Position numbers and translations under genes: made by a program
NCBI RefSeq assembly: GCF_904846615.1
Contig: NZ_CAJHBK010000001.1
Span: forward strand, 3,159,789 to 3,223,788
Length of the DNA stretch: 64,000 bases
Direction: 5' to 3'
Origin: Psychrobacter sp. JCM 18902
GTDB lineage: Bacteria; Pseudomonadota; Gammaproteobacteria; Pseudomonadales; Moraxellaceae
Shown: in pieces, positions 28,999-40,608 of the stretch
Numbering within the stretch: the first letter of the stretch is position 1
Layout: every line of letters begins with the position of its first letter
The notes under the pieces: generated by a model
What the model was told of the DNA's origin: nothing
The model's input: the letters and a program-made list of their open reading frames with translations, nothing else
Database searches by the model: none

Positions 28999-31458
28999 CT
29001 ACTTGGTTTTACGCGGTGGCAGACCCGTATGCTGGGTTTGGAAATTGCCTTTGCTCACGCGCTTTTTGGTATTTTTGCTGACTGTGTTTTGACCCGCAGC
29101 GCCTTTAGCGGATGCGCCATTGGTTGACGAATTATTATTACGCTTCACCGAATCATTACCCAAGCGGCTGTTCTTTTTACGCGCCGATTGATAGCTGTCT
29201 TGTGCCGCATCGCGCCCTTCTAAACTGGCGTTGAACGGCGGGATTAAGCAGCCACGGTTTTTACCAATCAAATCACCACGACCCATATCTTGCAGAGCTT
29301 TACGCAATAATACCCAGTTTTTTGGATCATGATAACGTAAGAACGCTTTATGCAATTTGCGCTGTTTACCAGATTTGACGATATCCATGTCACCTTCATC
29401 ACGGCTGATCTTATGCAGTGGATCTTTGTGCGTATGATACATGGTGGTCGCTGTCGCCATCGGGCTAGGATAAAACGCTTGTACTTGGTCAGCGCGGTAG
29501 CCATGGCTTTTTAGCCACAGCGCAAGGTTCATCATATCCTCATCTTTCGTGCCCGGATGCGCGGCGATAAAGTAAGGAATGAGATATTGCTCTTTGCCCG
29601 CTTCTTGGCTGTACTGCTCAAACATGGCTTTAAATTTATCATAGCTGCCCATGCCCGGCTTCATCATTTTCGATAAGACGTTTTCTTCTGAATGTTCAGG
29701 TGCAATTTTTAGATAACCACCGACATGATGACTGACCAATTCTTTGACGTATTCTGGATCTTTCACCGCTAGGTCATAACGCAAGCCAGAGGCTATAAGA
29801 ATCTTTTTCACACCTTTGATATCACGGGCTTTGCGATATAGTTTGGTCAAATTACTGTGATCGGTAATTAGGTTTTCGCAGACGTCAGGATAGACACAAG
29901 ACGGCTTACGGCAATTCTTTTCAATGGTCTCGTCTTTACAGCTCAGACGATACATATTGGCCGTTGGCCCGCCAAGGTCAGAGATAACGCCAGTGTAGTT
30001 AGGTGCGGTATCACGAATGGCTTCGACTTCTCGTAGGATAGATTCTTCCGAGCGGTTTTGGATAATGCGTCCTTCGTGCTCAGTGATCGAGCAGAAAGTA
30101 CAACCACCAAAACAGCCGCGCATGATATTGACAGAAAACTTAATCATGTCATAAGCAGGGATGCGTGCATCGCCATAGCTTGGATGCGGCAAGCGGGCAT
30201 ACGGCAAGTCAAACACGTAATCCATCTCTTCAGTCGAGAGCGGAATCGGTGGTGGATTGAGCCAGACATCGATGGAGGTGTGCGAATTACCAGCGCCACT
30301 ACTATGACGTTGCACGAGGGCACGGGCATTACCCGGATTGGTCTCAAGATGTAAGATACGGCTGGCATGAGCGTATAAAACAGGGTCAGATTTGACGTGC
30401 TCATAATCAGGCAGACGAATGACCGTCTTTTCACGTGGTGGCATTTTTATTTTATGTTTACGCGCCGTCATTGGCTTATCAAAACCACGCATTTGCACCA
30501 CTTGCGTTTCTTCGTCAACTTGCTCGGCATTTAGAATTTTATTGGTAACTGGTTCAGATACGAAGCCCGGATACTGTGAAGCCATTCCTGAGAGCGCTTG
30601 CCCAACCGGTGAATCGCTGGGTTTGTCTTGCTCGATTGAGCATTGATCCACGTCTTCGGTCATCACATAAGGGTTGATAATTGGGTCAACACGGCCAACG
30701 GTATCGACATCATTACTAGCGACTTCAGTCATATCGTCTTGCCAATGGCGGCGCGTTGGCGTCAATAGATATGAGGTACCGCGCAATTTGCTCATTTGCT
30801 CAAAGCTGTAGCCTTTTGACAGACCATGTACCACATCGACGATGGCGCGCTCAGCATTACCGTACAATAAAACATCGGCACGGGCATCCATCAAAATACT
30901 GCGGCGGACTTTATCCGACCAGTAATCATAATGCGCGATACGGCGTAAACTGCCTTCGATACCACCCAAGATGATTGGCACATCAGGATAAGCTTCGCGG
31001 CAGCGCTGGCTATAGACGATAGCGGCGCGGTCAGGGCGTTTATTTGCCACGTTGCCCGGCGAGTATGCATCATCGCTACGAATCTTGCGATCGGCGGTAT
31101 AGCGGTTGATCATGCTGTCCATGTTGCCTGCGGTCACGCCGTAGGCATAGACAGGTTTGCCCAATTCCATAAACGCGTCTTTGCTCTTCCAATCGGGCTG
31201 AGCAATGATACCCACACGAAAGCCTTGTGACTCTAGTAGACGACCGATAATCGCCATACCAAAGCTTGGATGATCGACATACGCATCGCCTGAAATGATG
31301 ATGACATCACAGGCATCCCAGCCCAAATCGTCCATCTCTTTGCGGCTCATTGGCAAATAAGGCGCTGGCTCGTAACAGCTTGCCCAATGTTTGTCGTAGT
31401 CGTAAAGTGGTTTGGTGCCTTGTTTAAAGGCGGTGCGGGCGATGGTATCGGCAGACAT
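28999..31458 (-). CDS. ygiQ: YgiQ family radical SAM protein
   Basis: An 819-residue member of the YgiQ (UPF0313) family. The N-terminal half starts with [11 protein letters not shown] and [16 protein letters not shown] and holds the Rossmann-like region; the radical SAM 4Fe-4S site is [15 protein letters not shown] (about residue 450). The later SGLRYDLA and [13 protein letters not shown] segments are characteristic of the family. A basic, Ser/Asn/Lys-rich tail of roughly 90 residues (from about 730) is low-complexity. The function is unknown. It is monocistronic and minus-strand. Confidence 0.92.
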   Translation of the reverse strand: MSADTIARTAFKQGTKPLYDYDKHWASCYEPAPYLPMSRKEMDDLGWDACDVIIISGDAYVDHPSFGMAIIGRLLESQGFRVGIIAQPDWKSKDAFMELGKPVYAYGVTAGNMDSMINRYTADRKIRSDDAYSPGNVANKRPDRAAIVYSQRCREAYPDVPIILGGIEGSLRRIAHYDYWSDKVRRSILMDARADVLLYGNAERAIVDVVHGLSKGYSFEQMSKLRGTSYLLTPTRRHWQDDMTEVASNDVDTVGRVDPIINPYVMTEDVDQCSIEQDKPSDSPVGQALSGMASQYPGFVSEPVTNKILNAEQVDEETQVVQMRGFDKPMTARKHKIKMPPREKTVIRLPDYEHVKSDPVLYAHASRILHLETNPGNARALVQRHSSGAGNSHTSIDVWLNPPPIPLSTEEMDYVFDLPYARLPHPSYGDARIPAYDMIKFSVNIMRGCFGGCTFCSITEHEGRIIQNRSEESILREVEAIRDTAPNYTGVISDLGGPTANMYRLSCKDETIEKNCRKPSCVYPDVCENLITDHSNLTKLYRKARDIKGVKKILIASGLRYDLAVKDPEYVKELVSHHVGGYLKIAPEHSEENVLSKMMKPGMGSYDKFKAMFEQYSQEAGKEQYLIPYFIAAHPGTKDEDMMNLALWLKSHGYRADQVQAFYPSPMATATTMYHTHKDPLHKISRDEGDMDIVKSGKQRKLHKAFLRYHDPKNWVLLRKALQDMGRGDLIGKNRGCLIPPFNASLEGRDAAQDSYQSARKKNSRLGNDSVKRNNNSSTNGASAKGAAGQNTVSKNTKKRVSKGNFQTQHTGLPPRKTK

Positions 31459-31488
31459 GAGCGGACCTGTTAATTAGAAAAATGGCAC

Positions 31489-31525
31489 TAAAAAAAGCCG
31501 TTATTCATTAAAAATATTAACGGCT
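31489..31525 (-). terminator. Minus-strand terminator after the lipoprotein at 31.7-32.4 kb
   Basis: Read on the minus strand, AGCCGTTA and TAACGGCT form an 8-base stem with a T7 tract. It lies between the upstream lipoprotein gene and the ygiQ start. Confidence 0.75.
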
Positions 31526-31678
31526 CATTTAAAAGTGCTCATTTTAACATGAATTACGCTCATGATGTGATAAACGATTAGCGATAAGTTATTGATAGTT
31601 TAAGTAATCTATGAATAAAAAGGCTTGTAGAAACTAAGCGCATCTTTATTCCAAATCATCGTTCATAGTAAGGATTTA

Positions 31679-32434
31679 CTACTCTAATAACTGAAATGGG
31701 AAAGTAACTACGTCAAAAGCTAACGCAAAAGGCAATAAAACCAGCTTTTGCGCCGTATTAGCGCCACTACGAGACACTTGTTTTTGCTGGCTTTGTGTAT
31801 AAAAATTGACCGTATAAGGTTTGCTTAAGGCACGATAATTCGACTGAATCATGCTTAAATTACTGACTTGTGGATAGATAGCACCTTTGACAGGAACGCT
31901 AAAGCAAAAGCGCTGAGCATTGATACGCTGGTCGCTGGCTGAGGTACATTCTTTGCCGTTGTTTTGCAAAAAGAACTGATAGTCAGAACGTTTAAATTCA
32001 TCTTTTAGTTTGGCATAAGACAGCTTCATCTCACCCTGAAAGTAGCCATCATTATTGGGCACATAAAAGTTCATCTCATTATCGACTTGGATATTTTTTG
32101 GTGTCAAATTGGTCAGTAAATTCACCATCTCTGTCCCACCTTGGGTCAGCACATAGCTGTTTTTTTCACCGACGATCACCATGGTCGCGTTGGGCATTTT
32201 TGGCAATGCTTGTGCAGGGCGACCAAAGGCCACAATTTGATCTTGTGACAACACACTTTTAGTTGTCGTTGTGCTGACTCGATTGTCACTGTCTAATAAT
32301 GAACTGGTTGCACAGCCAGAGCTGGCTAGCAATGCCGCAAGCGATGCACTGGCCATCACTGTCTTAAAGCTTAATGCTTTTAGTACTGGATTATTACTTT
32401 CTTCTTTTCTAATGGTACGGGTGTTTTTAGTCAT
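31679..32434 (-). CDS. Putative lipoprotein, unknown function
   Basis: A 251-residue or slightly shorter product with a long basic N-terminus, a hydrophobic stretch and the lipobox ASSGC (Cys near residue 40), then a Ser/Thr-rich linker. The body includes IVAFGRPAQALPKMPNATMV and VLTQGGTEMVNLL, and it ends in a hydrophobic LLPFALAFDVVTFPFQLLE-type stretch. I do not recognise the family. ATG 32434 with AAGGA 13-17 bases upstream is preferred to the longer frame reaching 32497. A terminator follows. Confidence 0.68.
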   Translation of the reverse strand: MTKNTRTIRKEESNNPVLKALSFKTVMASASLAALLASSGCATSSLLDSDNRVSTTTTKSVLSQDQIVAFGRPAQALPKMPNATMVIVGEKNSYVLTQGGTEMVNLLTNLTPKNIQVDNEMNFYVPNNDGYFQGEMKLSYAKLKDEFKRSDYQFFLQNNGKECTSASDQRINAQRFCFSVPVKGAIYPQVSNLSMIQSNYRALSKPYTVNFYTQSQQKQVSRSGANTAQKLVLLPFALAFDVVTFPFQLLE

Positions 32435-32576
32435 GGTAAGGCTTCCTTGTCTACTAGGCGATGGACTACTGATGCGGCATCTATTATTTACTGCCAAACT
32501 TTCGTTGATATCGTACCTTGTTTGACCGCGACTTATCTACTTTTAATTAAACAGCCAAGCAGTTTTCATAATCAAA

Positions 32577-33044
32577 TTAATCGAGCAAAATCTTTGTACC
32601 ACTTTTAGTAAAGTTCATCACAAATTGGCTTTTAAAGTTGCGCACATTATTCTCATAGGTGAGCAAACCAGTCGTGAATCGATGGTAGTCGCTCATATTT
32701 TTGGCATTGACCATCAACATAAAATCCGCATCACCTGATACCTCATAACAGCTCATCACCTGTGGCTGTGTATTCATCAAGCGCTCAAACCGATGTTGCA
32801 TCGAGGTATTTGAGCGCGCCATCTCTATCATCACCACCGCGGTCAGTCCGTAGCCCACCTTATTTGGGTCAACGATAGCAACTTGCTTGGTAATGACGCC
32901 ATTGCTTATTAAAGCTTGGATGCGGCGCTGAGCCGTCGCAATAGACACATGCACTTGTTCTGCCACGGTTTTTAATGGCATGGTCGCATCGTCCTGTAAT
33001 AAATTTAAAATCGCTTTATCGATATCATCTAAAACTTGGCTCAT
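32577..33044 (-). CDS. Lrp/AsnC family transcriptional regulator
   Basis: A 155-residue regulator. The N-terminal HTH is seen in LDDIDKAILNLLQDDATMPLKTVAEQVHVS with recognition helix IATAQRRIQAL; the C-terminal RAM/AsnC ligand domain contains VMIEMARS and SGDADFMLMVNAKNMSDY. Such proteins sense amino acids and often control a divergent transporter. rarD is divergent with 289 bases between the starts, making it a plausible target. The ATG at 33044 is chosen because the HTH starts at once; the longer frame to 33110 adds an unmatched leader. Confidence 0.88.
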   Translation of the reverse strand: MSQVLDDIDKAILNLLQDDATMPLKTVAEQVHVSIATAQRRIQALISNGVITKQVAIVDPNKVGYGLTAVVMIEMARSNTSMQHRFERLMNTQPQVMSCYEVSGDADFMLMVNAKNMSDYHRFTTGLLTYENNVRNFKSQFVMNFTKSGTKILLD

Positions 33045-33333
33045 GGTGTTCTCTCTTTTGAAAAGCATTTCATTAACTGGGTTTTTATAATTATTATCAC
33101 TATAAGTCAAAATGTAATAAAATATTTATTTTTAAGGGTTCTAAAAGATAAATTTATTCATAAATAGATTTTTATAGCAATAATATCTCACCGACACTCA
33201 GTAAAATAGACGCTATTAATCAAGGTTTAACAATCAAAACTTAGCAATTAAAGCCTAGCAACCAAAGCTTAACCATAACAAGTAAAAGCTCACAGCTGGT
33301 TTTCTAATGTCTATTTAAACTTATGGTGCTTTT
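33045..33333. promoter_or_regulatory. Divergent promoter region, lrp-type regulator and rarD
   Basis: This AT-rich region separates two divergent starts and probably holds both promoters and the regulator's binding sites. I could not define exact elements. Short imperfect repeats of AGCAATTAAAGCC / AGCAACCAAAGCT occur at about 33242-33270. Confidence 0.45.
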
Positions 33334-34356
33334 ATGTCTACTTCAATGCTCTCTACTGTCTTCGCAAATACGCTCGCAACGACTGTCTCACGCTTGCCAT
33401 TACCAGCGATTTGGACAGCAGGTAGCGCACAGCAACGCACATTAATATTGGGCGTGGCGTTAGCCGTGTTATCGAATTTATTATTTGGCGTACTGTATGC
33501 TTACAGCAGCTTTTTGGCGCCATTATCAGGTACGCAAGTCTTTATCTGGCGGATGCTGGCAATGTGGGCGGCATTGATAGGATATTTGCTGATCAGTGGG
33601 CGCTTAGGTTTTCACATCGATAAACTCAAAGCATTAGGCTCTGTTAAACAATGGGCATGGTTGCTATTGCCAACGCCTATATTCTTAAGCCAGTTTTGGT
33701 TATTTATGTGGGCGCCAGTCAATGGGCAGGGCGTACAAACCGCGATGGGGTATTTTTTATTTCCACTGATGATGGTTATATTTGGCTGCGTCTTTTTTGG
33801 CGAAAAGTTAAGCCGTCTGCAATGGTTGGCGGTTGGCTTTGCCGTATTAGGAGTCGGCAGTGAAATTATCCGTACGCAAAGTGTCTCTTGGGCAACGCTT
33901 TGGGTCTGCGGCACGTATCCGCTGTATTATATTTTGCGCCGTTTGCAAGGTATCGGTGCGATTACTGGGTTATTGGTTGATTTGACGATATTTGCACCGT
34001 TTGCTGTGGCGTATTTATTTTTTATTGCACCGAGTAGTCTAAGCTTGGTTAGCGGTTCCGGCTTTTTTATTCTCATGCTGGCGGGACTTGGTATCATGAG
34101 CGTGTTGGCCATGAAAACCAATGTGGATGCTAGCCAAATGCTGCCAGTGAATGTCTATGGCATGATGAGCTATTTAGAGCCTGCATTATTATTTATCTTA
34201 GCCATCACTGTACTGGGCAATCCTTTTGAATCAGCGATGATTTATAGCTATGGTTTGATTTGGCTCGGTATTGTCTTTTTAATTGCCCATGGGGTTAGGC
34301 AGTTGCGCCGCGCTCATAAACAATCGCAAACGACAAAGATTGCGCCAGCTATTTGA
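33334..34356 (+). CDS. rarD: EamA/RarD family transporter
   Basis: A 340-residue membrane protein with about ten hydrophobic segments. The early block LLFGVLYAYSSFLAPLSGTQVFIWRM corresponds to the conserved 'Y...F...E/R' region of RarD, and MGYFLFPLMMVIFGCVFFGEKLSRLQ is the typical end of the first EamA half. Known RarD-like proteins belong to the drug/metabolite transporter superfamily; the substrate is unknown. Divergence from an Lrp-type gene suggests an amino acid or related metabolite. It ends in a convergent terminator with smpB. Confidence 0.82.
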   Translation: MSTSMLSTVFANTLATTVSRLPLPAIWTAGSAQQRTLILGVALAVLSNLLFGVLYAYSSFLAPLSGTQVFIWRMLAMWAALIGYLLISGRLGFHIDKLKALGSVKQWAWLLLPTPIFLSQFWLFMWAPVNGQGVQTAMGYFLFPLMMVIFGCVFFGEKLSRLQWLAVGFAVLGVGSEIIRTQSVSWATLWVCGTYPLYYILRRLQGIGAITGLLVDLTIFAPFAVAYLFFIAPSSLSLVSGSGFFILMLAGLGIMSVLAMKTNVDASQMLPVNVYGMMSYLEPALLFILAITVLGNPFESAMIYSYGLIWLGIVFLIAHGVRQLRRAHKQSQTTKIAPAI

Positions 34357-34386
34357 AAATTAATAAGTAAGCTTGATTGAACAAAT

Positions 34387-34429
34387 AAAAACGGACGATT
34401 CAACACTATGCTGAATCGTCCGTTTTTTT
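34387..34429. terminator. Bidirectional terminator between rarD and smpB
   Basis: AAACGGACGATTCA pairs perfectly with TGAATCGTCCGTTT around a 9-base loop, with A and T runs on the two sides. Confidence 0.92.
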
Positions 34430-34460
34430 AAGATTAACACCAATCTGTTGAAAGATGGCT

Positions 34461-34937
34461 TTAATCTAAATCCTTCTTAAAGCCACGCTGCTTATCACGT
34501 TCCCAATCACGGTCTTTAAGCGTTTTACGTTTGTCGTGTTGTTTTTTACCCAGTGCCAAGCCAATTTGACATTTCACCAACGAGTTTTTCCAATAGCAGG
34601 ATAACGGTACGCAGGCATAGCCTTTTTGGTTGACTGCACCCATTAACTTTTCGATTTCGCGGCGATTAAGCAGCAGTTTACGGGTACGGATACTATCAGG
34701 GCTGACATGCGTCGAGCTGGATAGTAGCGGCTGGATATGCGCGCCAAATAAGAATGCCTCATTATTACGAAAGATAATATAAGCTTCGGTAATGGTCATT
34801 TTGCCTGCGCGAATGGCTTTTACTTCCCAACCTTGTAACGACAGACCTGCTTCAAACGTTTCTTCAATAAAATACTCGTGTCGAGCTTTTTTATTGGCAC
34901 AAATTTGATTCTCTGGTTTTTTTGATTTTTTTGACAT
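34461..34937 (-). CDS. smpB: SsrA (tmRNA)-binding protein SmpB
   Basis: A 158-residue protein of the usual length. It has [20 protein letters not shown] near the N-terminus, [13 protein letters not shown] and the C-terminal basic tail [16 protein letters not shown]. It binds tmRNA and brings it to stalled ribosomes. The tmRNA gene itself is not in this window. An ATGGAGAAATTATG-type context gives GGAG 7-10 bases before the start. Confidence 0.96.
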   Translation of the reverse strand: MSKKSKKPENQICANKKARHEYFIEETFEAGLSLQGWEVKAIRAGKMTITEAYIIFRNNEAFLFGAHIQPLLSSSTHVSPDSIRTRKLLLNRREIEKLMGAVNQKGYACVPLSCYWKNSLVKCQIGLALGKKQHDKRKTLKDRDWERDKQRGFKKDLD

Positions 34938-35814
<877 letters not shown>

Positions 35815-35895
35815 CAAAATACCTGCTGACAATGAAGATGTGTCGAACATTTAAACGCATCGAAATCGTCAAAGCCAACGATGCAAGTGCTATAA

Positions 35896-36165
<270 letters not shown>

Positions 36166-36168
36166 AAT

Positions 36169-37479
36169 ATGACAGAATCACTCTCATCTACGAAATCAAC
36201 GAACGACTTTGACCAGCAACATCTCTGGCATCCGTACGCCAGCTTACCGCCGACTTATCCTAATATTGTGATTGATCACGCTGATGGTATTTATATCGTC
36301 ACGCAAGATGGTACGCGTCTGATCGATGGGATGTCATCGTGGTGGGCGAGTGTCCATGGCTATAATCACCCCAAACTAAACGCGGCAATTATTGAGCAGT
36401 TGGGTAAAATGGCGCATGTCATGTTTGGTGGTTTGACCCATCAGCCCGCCATCGATTTGGGCAAAAAACTGCTGTCAATTGTGCCTGCCGGACTGGATGC
36501 GATATTTTATGCCGATAGCGGTAGCATTGCGGTAGAAGTTGCGCTTAAGATGGCATTGCAATATCAAATTGCCGCTAAGCGCCCAGACAAGCAGCAATTT
36601 GCCTCGACCCATTCTGGCTATTATGGTGATACATGGCATGCGATGAGTGTCTGCGACCCTATCAATGGCATGCATAGTCTCTATGGTAAGCAATTACCGA
36701 TGCAGCATTTTGTGCCAGCTCCGCCAATGGGCTTTGAACGTGATATTAGCCAGTCTGAATATGATGAATTAACGGATTTCTTTGATAAAAATAGCGATAA
36801 GTTGGCTGGATTTATTATCGAGCCGATTATTCAAGGCGCAGGCGGGATGCGCTTTTATAGTCCTCAGTATTTGCAGCTGCTTCGCAAATTGTGTGATAAA
36901 TACAAAGTAGTACTAATTGCCGATGAAATCGCGACTGGTTTTGGGCGTAGTGGCAAATTATTCGCTTGTGAGCATGCGAGTATCAGTCCTGATATCATGA
37001 CGATTGGCAAGGCATTAACTGGCGGTTATATGACTTTTGCGGCGACTTTATGCACTCGAAAAATTGCCGATACCATTAGCCAAAGTGATTATCCGGCACT
37101 GATGCACGGTCCGACCTTTATGGGCAATCCGCTGGCTTGTGCCGTCGCTTGTGCCTCAATTGATTTAATACTCTCCTATGATATTGAAGCACGTACTGCA
37201 AATATGCAACGGACTATGGAGCAGCAGCTAGCGCCAGCTGTGCTGCTAGAAGGTGTTGCTGAGGTACGTTGTTTGGGTGCGGTCGCAGTCATTGAGTTAC
37301 ATGACGCTGTTGAGATGCCTATCTTTCAGGCTTTATTGATTGAGAATGGTATTTGGGTCAGACCATTTGGGAAACTGGTTTATATCATGCCGCCTTATGT
37401 GATTGCAGATGACGAACTTGCTACCCTTTGCCAAGCGTTATTAAAAGTGGTCAGTATTTATTTAACGCAAAAGGGTTAA
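36169..37479 (+). CDS. bioA: Adenosylmethionine-8-amino-7-oxononanoate aminotransferase
   Basis: A 436-residue class III PLP aminotransferase. It has LWHPYASL at the N-terminus, DGMSSWWASVHGYNHP, HSGYYGDTWHAMSVCD, the aspartate segment VLIADEIATGFGRSG and the PLP lysine in MTIGKALTGGYM. It converts KAPA to DAPA in biotin synthesis. Being PLP-dependent, it is relevant to the broken pdxJ elsewhere in the window. The gene is tightly packed between the ferredoxin gene and bioD. Confidence 0.95.
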   Translation: MTESLSSTKSTNDFDQQHLWHPYASLPPTYPNIVIDHADGIYIVTQDGTRLIDGMSSWWASVHGYNHPKLNAAIIEQLGKMAHVMFGGLTHQPAIDLGKKLLSIVPAGLDAIFYADSGSIAVEVALKMALQYQIAAKRPDKQQFASTHSGYYGDTWHAMSVCDPINGMHSLYGKQLPMQHFVPAPPMGFERDISQSEYDELTDFFDKNSDKLAGFIIEPIIQGAGGMRFYSPQYLQLLRKLCDKYKVVLIADEIATGFGRSGKLFACEHASISPDIMTIGKALTGGYMTFAATLCTRKIADTISQSDYPALMHGPTFMGNPLACAVACASIDLILSYDIEARTANMQRTMEQQLAPAVLLEGVAEVRCLGAVAVIELHDAVEMPIFQALLIENGIWVRPFGKLVYIMPPYVIADDELATLCQALLKVVSIYLTQKG

Positions 37480-37481
37480 TG

Positions 37482-38201
37482 ATGAGCGTTCTCTTTATCT
37501 CTGGTATCGATACCGACATCGGCAAGACTTATGCGACGGGTATGATTGCCAAAGCGCTGATGCAGCAAGGTATTAATGTTATTACCCAAAAGCTGGTGCA
37601 AACTGGTGTCGCAATAAATCCAGATAGTGGTGAGATGGGAATTGCTGATGATATTATTATCCATCGTCAGCTGATGAACCTTCCGTTGCAACCTTGCGAC
37701 CTTAATTTCACCACTTGTCCTTACCGTTATGAGAAGCCTGCGTCACCGCATTTATCCGCCGCACTTGCCAATGCAACTTTAAACCCTGAAATCATCACTA
37801 AATCTACGCAGCAATTGCAACAAAGCTACGATGTGGTGCTCTTAGAAGGCGCAGGCGGATTATTAGTGCCAATCACTGAGCAACTATTAACTTTAGATTA
37901 TATTGCTGAGCAAGGCTATCCGGTTGTTTTGGTCACCTCAGGTCGGCTTGGTAGCATCAATCACACGTTACTGAGTTTAGAGGCAATAAAAGTACGTTGG
38001 TTATCTGTACATAGTGTTATTTATAATCATATCCATGATAATGCTGCTCAGACGGATGTTGAGATTGCAAATAGCACAATTGATTTTCTACAAAACTATC
38101 TAGCACAGCATTATCCAATGGCGCATTGGTTAGCCTTATCTGTACAAGAGCATGATGGCAGTGGCAATATGGATTTTATACTCCCTAAAAACTTTGTATA
38201 A
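37482..38201 (+). CDS. bioD: Dethiobiotin synthetase
   Basis: A 239-residue P-loop enzyme with GIDTDIGKTYATGMI at residues 7-21, KLVQTG at about 39 and LLEGAGGLLVPI at about 119. It closes the ureido ring of dethiobiotin from DAPA. The bioA stop overlaps an ATG at 37479; the next ATG at 37482 has better spacing to AAGGG (37471-37475) and starts MSVLFISG, so it is preferred. bioB, bioC and bioF are not in the window. Confidence 0.93.
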   Translation: MSVLFISGIDTDIGKTYATGMIAKALMQQGINVITQKLVQTGVAINPDSGEMGIADDIIIHRQLMNLPLQPCDLNFTTCPYRYEKPASPHLSAALANATLNPEIITKSTQQLQQSYDVVLLEGAGGLLVPITEQLLTLDYIAEQGYPVVLVTSGRLGSINHTLLSLEAIKVRWLSVHSVIYNHIHDNAAQTDVEIANSTIDFLQNYLAQHYPMAHWLALSVQEHDGSGNMDFILPKNFV

Positions 38202-38230
38202 ATCAGTGCTAAAAATAAGACAAAAAAACT

Positions 38231-38260
38231 TTCCGAAAGCCTCATTAATTTTGCTATACT
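38231..38260 (+). promoter_or_regulatory. Putative promoter of rnpB
   Basis: TATACT at 38255-38260 is a good -10 box ending 7 bases before the first P1 nucleotide of RNase P RNA. The -35 candidate TTCCGA (38231-38236, 18-base spacing) is weak. Confidence 0.5.
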
Positions 38261-38265
38261 AGCGC

Positions 38266-38650
<385 letters not shown>

Positions 38651-38727
38651 TTTTTATTGTTCGTGATAAAAATGCAGCTAATTTGAATAAAATTCATCTT
38701 TTTTGCAAAAAAATGCCCTTATAGGGG

Positions 38728-38756
38728 TTGACGACAGTCAACATCTTGGGTAAAAT
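38728..38756 (+). promoter_or_regulatory. Promoter of the CAT-anticodon tRNA gene
   Basis: TTGACG (38728-38733) and TAAAAT (38751-38756) are separated by 17 bases, a near-consensus sigma-70 promoter ending 14 bases before the tRNA. Confidence 0.8.
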
Positions 38757-38770
38757 TTGCATCCTAAAAT

Positions 38771-38847
38771 GGCGATGTAGCTCAGCTGGTTAGAGCGCAT
38801 GACTCATAATCGTGAGGTCAAGAGTTCAAGTCTCTTCATCGCCACCA
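38771..38847 (+). tRNA. tRNA-Met (anticodon CAT), encoded CCA
   Basis: A full cloverleaf is seen: acceptor GGCGATG/CATCGCC, D-stem GCTC/GAGC, anticodon stem CATGA/TCGTG around the loop CTCATAA, T-stem AAGAG/CTCTT, and ACCA at the 3' end. The loop is that of elongator tRNA-Met but is shared by the tRNA-Ile2 that TilS modifies. G4-C69 and A5-T68 in the acceptor favour Met over Ile2. It is not an initiator tRNA (no three G-C pairs in the anticodon stem). Confidence 0.9.
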
Positions 38848-38872
38848 TTTTTAGCAATACCTGTAGTATTAA

Positions 38873-38907
38873 AAATACCAATCATTATTTGATTGGTATT
38901 TTTTTGC
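38873..38907 (+). terminator. Terminator after the tRNA gene
   Basis: AAATACCAATC pairs with GATTGGTATTT around the 7-base loop ATTATTT and continues into a T run. Confidence 0.88.
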
Positions 38908-39083
38908 CTGAAATAAATTATTTCATAATATGGTGAATGGCTCAATGCGCACCATAAAATTATAATTACCTATTGATTTCTTGCTAAATCATAGCTTTAT
39001 CTGTTTAGGTACAGATTAATTGTTGTAACTTATGTCCCTCTTACTTATCATAGGGGCTGTTTTCGGTAAAGTCCTGTAACGCC

Positions 39084-39896
39084 ATGTCTGTACAACTACC
39101 TCCTTATCGTCCTATTAAGCACCGCAGTGGTCTGAAAGTCATGGGTGCAGCATTCCATGCTTTGCTGATGCGTGAGCTGCAAACGCGCTTTAGTGGTTAT
39201 CGCTTGGGCTATCTGTGGGCGCCATTAGAGATAATGTTTCAAGTTGCTATTTATTTGATAATATTTGGCGCTATTATGACTCGTGTACTACCAGGAATGG
39301 ACTACATGTTATTTCTGGTGGCAGGCCTAGTGCCTTTTCGTATGATGAGTACCATAGCAACACGATCGTTAGGAGCAGTTGAGGCCAATCAAGGGCTTTT
39401 AATGTATCGATCAGTACGGCATATTGACGTCATTATTGCCCGTTCATTTCTAGAGCTAGTGATTTATTTTTTTACCTTTGTACTGTTGTTAGTCATACTT
39501 GCATTCATTGGTATTCCCATCAGCCTTGCACATTTGAATGTAGTATTGTTTTGTTGGTTGACCTTATTTTTGTTTGGGTTTGGTCTAGCGATGATTATGA
39601 TGGTTGTCGGTTATTATGGTGGTGAAATCAGCAAAATTATAGGTTTGATTTTTACTATCTTATATTTCATATCTGGGATTATTTATTCAATTCATATTAT
39701 CCCTGAGCCCTATTTTAGCTATTTGCTCTATAATCCTTTCATTCATAATATTGAGCTTATGCGTCATGCACTTGCGCCAAACTATCCGGCTTATCATATT
39801 GATATCGGTTATTTTTTGAAATGGATGGTAAGTGTTAATTTCTTTGGCTTACTATTGTACAAAGCAGTAGAAAAAGATCTTATACGTTCTAAATAA
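39084..39896 (+). CDS. kpsM: Capsule polysaccharide ABC exporter permease, KpsM type
   Basis: A 270-residue ABC-2 family membrane protein with about six hydrophobic segments. LLMRELQTRFSGYRLGYLWA near residue 30 and the GLVPFRMMSTIATRS stretch are typical of KpsM/CtrC/BexB. With KpsT it moves capsular polysaccharide on its lipid anchor across the inner membrane. It is first of the six-gene capsule set, which runs on one strand from 39.1 to 47.6 kb. There is no clear ribosome binding site before the ATG. Confidence 0.92.
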   Translation: MSVQLPPYRPIKHRSGLKVMGAAFHALLMRELQTRFSGYRLGYLWAPLEIMFQVAIYLIIFGAIMTRVLPGMDYMLFLVAGLVPFRMMSTIATRSLGAVEANQGLLMYRSVRHIDVIIARSFLELVIYFFTFVLLLVILAFIGIPISLAHLNVVLFCWLTLFLFGFGLAMIMMVVGYYGGEISKIIGLIFTILYFISGIIYSIHIIPEPYFSYLLYNPFIHNIELMRHALAPNYPAYHIDIGYFLKWMVSVNFFGLLLYKAVEKDLIRSK

Positions 39897-39936
39897 ATCA
39901 TTAATTGCGATACCAGTGTTAACTTAGGACAAACAA

Positions 39937-40608
39937 ATGATTGAAATTAGAAATGTTTCTAAGTCCTTTATGACCAAGCAGGGTCGGCATTATCTATTTA
40001 AAGATTTGAATCTGACTATTGGTGATAAAAAAAGTGTGGGTTTACTCGGTCGTAACGGGGCGGGTAAATCGACTTTGCTGCGTATTATTTGCGGACTAGA
40101 TAAGCCTGATCACGGAGAGATTATTACCGACTCGACGATTTCTTGGCCAGTAGGGGTAGCCGGCGGTTTCCAAGGTAGTTTGACGGGTCGTCAAAATGTC
40201 CGCTTTGTTTGCCGTCTTTATTCAAGCGGTCCCTATATTGACGAAAAAATTCGTTTTGTGGAAGAGTTTGCAGATATCGGAAACTATTTCGATATGCCGG
40301 TAAAAAGTTATTCGTCAGGCATGAGAGCGCGATTAACCTTTGGGCTAAGTTTGGCCTTCGATTTTGATTATTATATGCTTGATGAAGCAGGTGCCGTTGG
40401 TGACGCGGCTTTTCGTAAGCGTAGTGAAGAGATATTGGCCGCGCGCCGTGAACAAGCAGGGTTTTTGATCGTATCGCATAACATCGGTGATATTAAGCGT
40501 AATTGTGATATTGGTATTGTGCTAATGGATCAAACAGCACACGTCTTTGAAGACACAACAGAAGCGATTGAGGTATATGAAGAGCATGTCCACAAAGCGA
40601 AAAAATAA
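39937..40608 (+). CDS. kpsT: Capsule polysaccharide ABC exporter ATPase, KpsT type
   Basis: A 223-residue ATPase with Walker A LGRNGAGKSTLLRII (about residues 37-51), signature YSSGMRARLTFGLS and Walker B YYMLDEAGAVGD, the last typical of polysaccharide exporters (KpsT/CtrD/BexA) in carrying DEAGAVGD rather than DEPTS. It energises KpsM. It overlaps the start of kpsE by about 30 bases. Confidence 0.94.
   Translation: MIEIRNVSKSFMTKQGRHYLFKDLNLTIGDKKSVGLLGRNGAGKSTLLRIICGLDKPDHGEIITDSTISWPVGVAGGFQGSLTGRQNVRFVCRLYSSGPYIDEKIRFVEEFADIGNYFDMPVKSYSSGMRARLTFGLSLAFDFDYYMLDEAGAVGDAAFRKRSEEILAARREQAGFLIVSHNIGDIKRNCDIGIVLMDQTAHVFEDTTEAIEVYEEHVHKAKK

Noticed and set aside
38940..39083. JUMPstart/ops element upstream of the capsule genes
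   Set aside because: Only a loose GGGGCTGTTTTCGGTAAAG is present; the core GGCGGTAG is missing.
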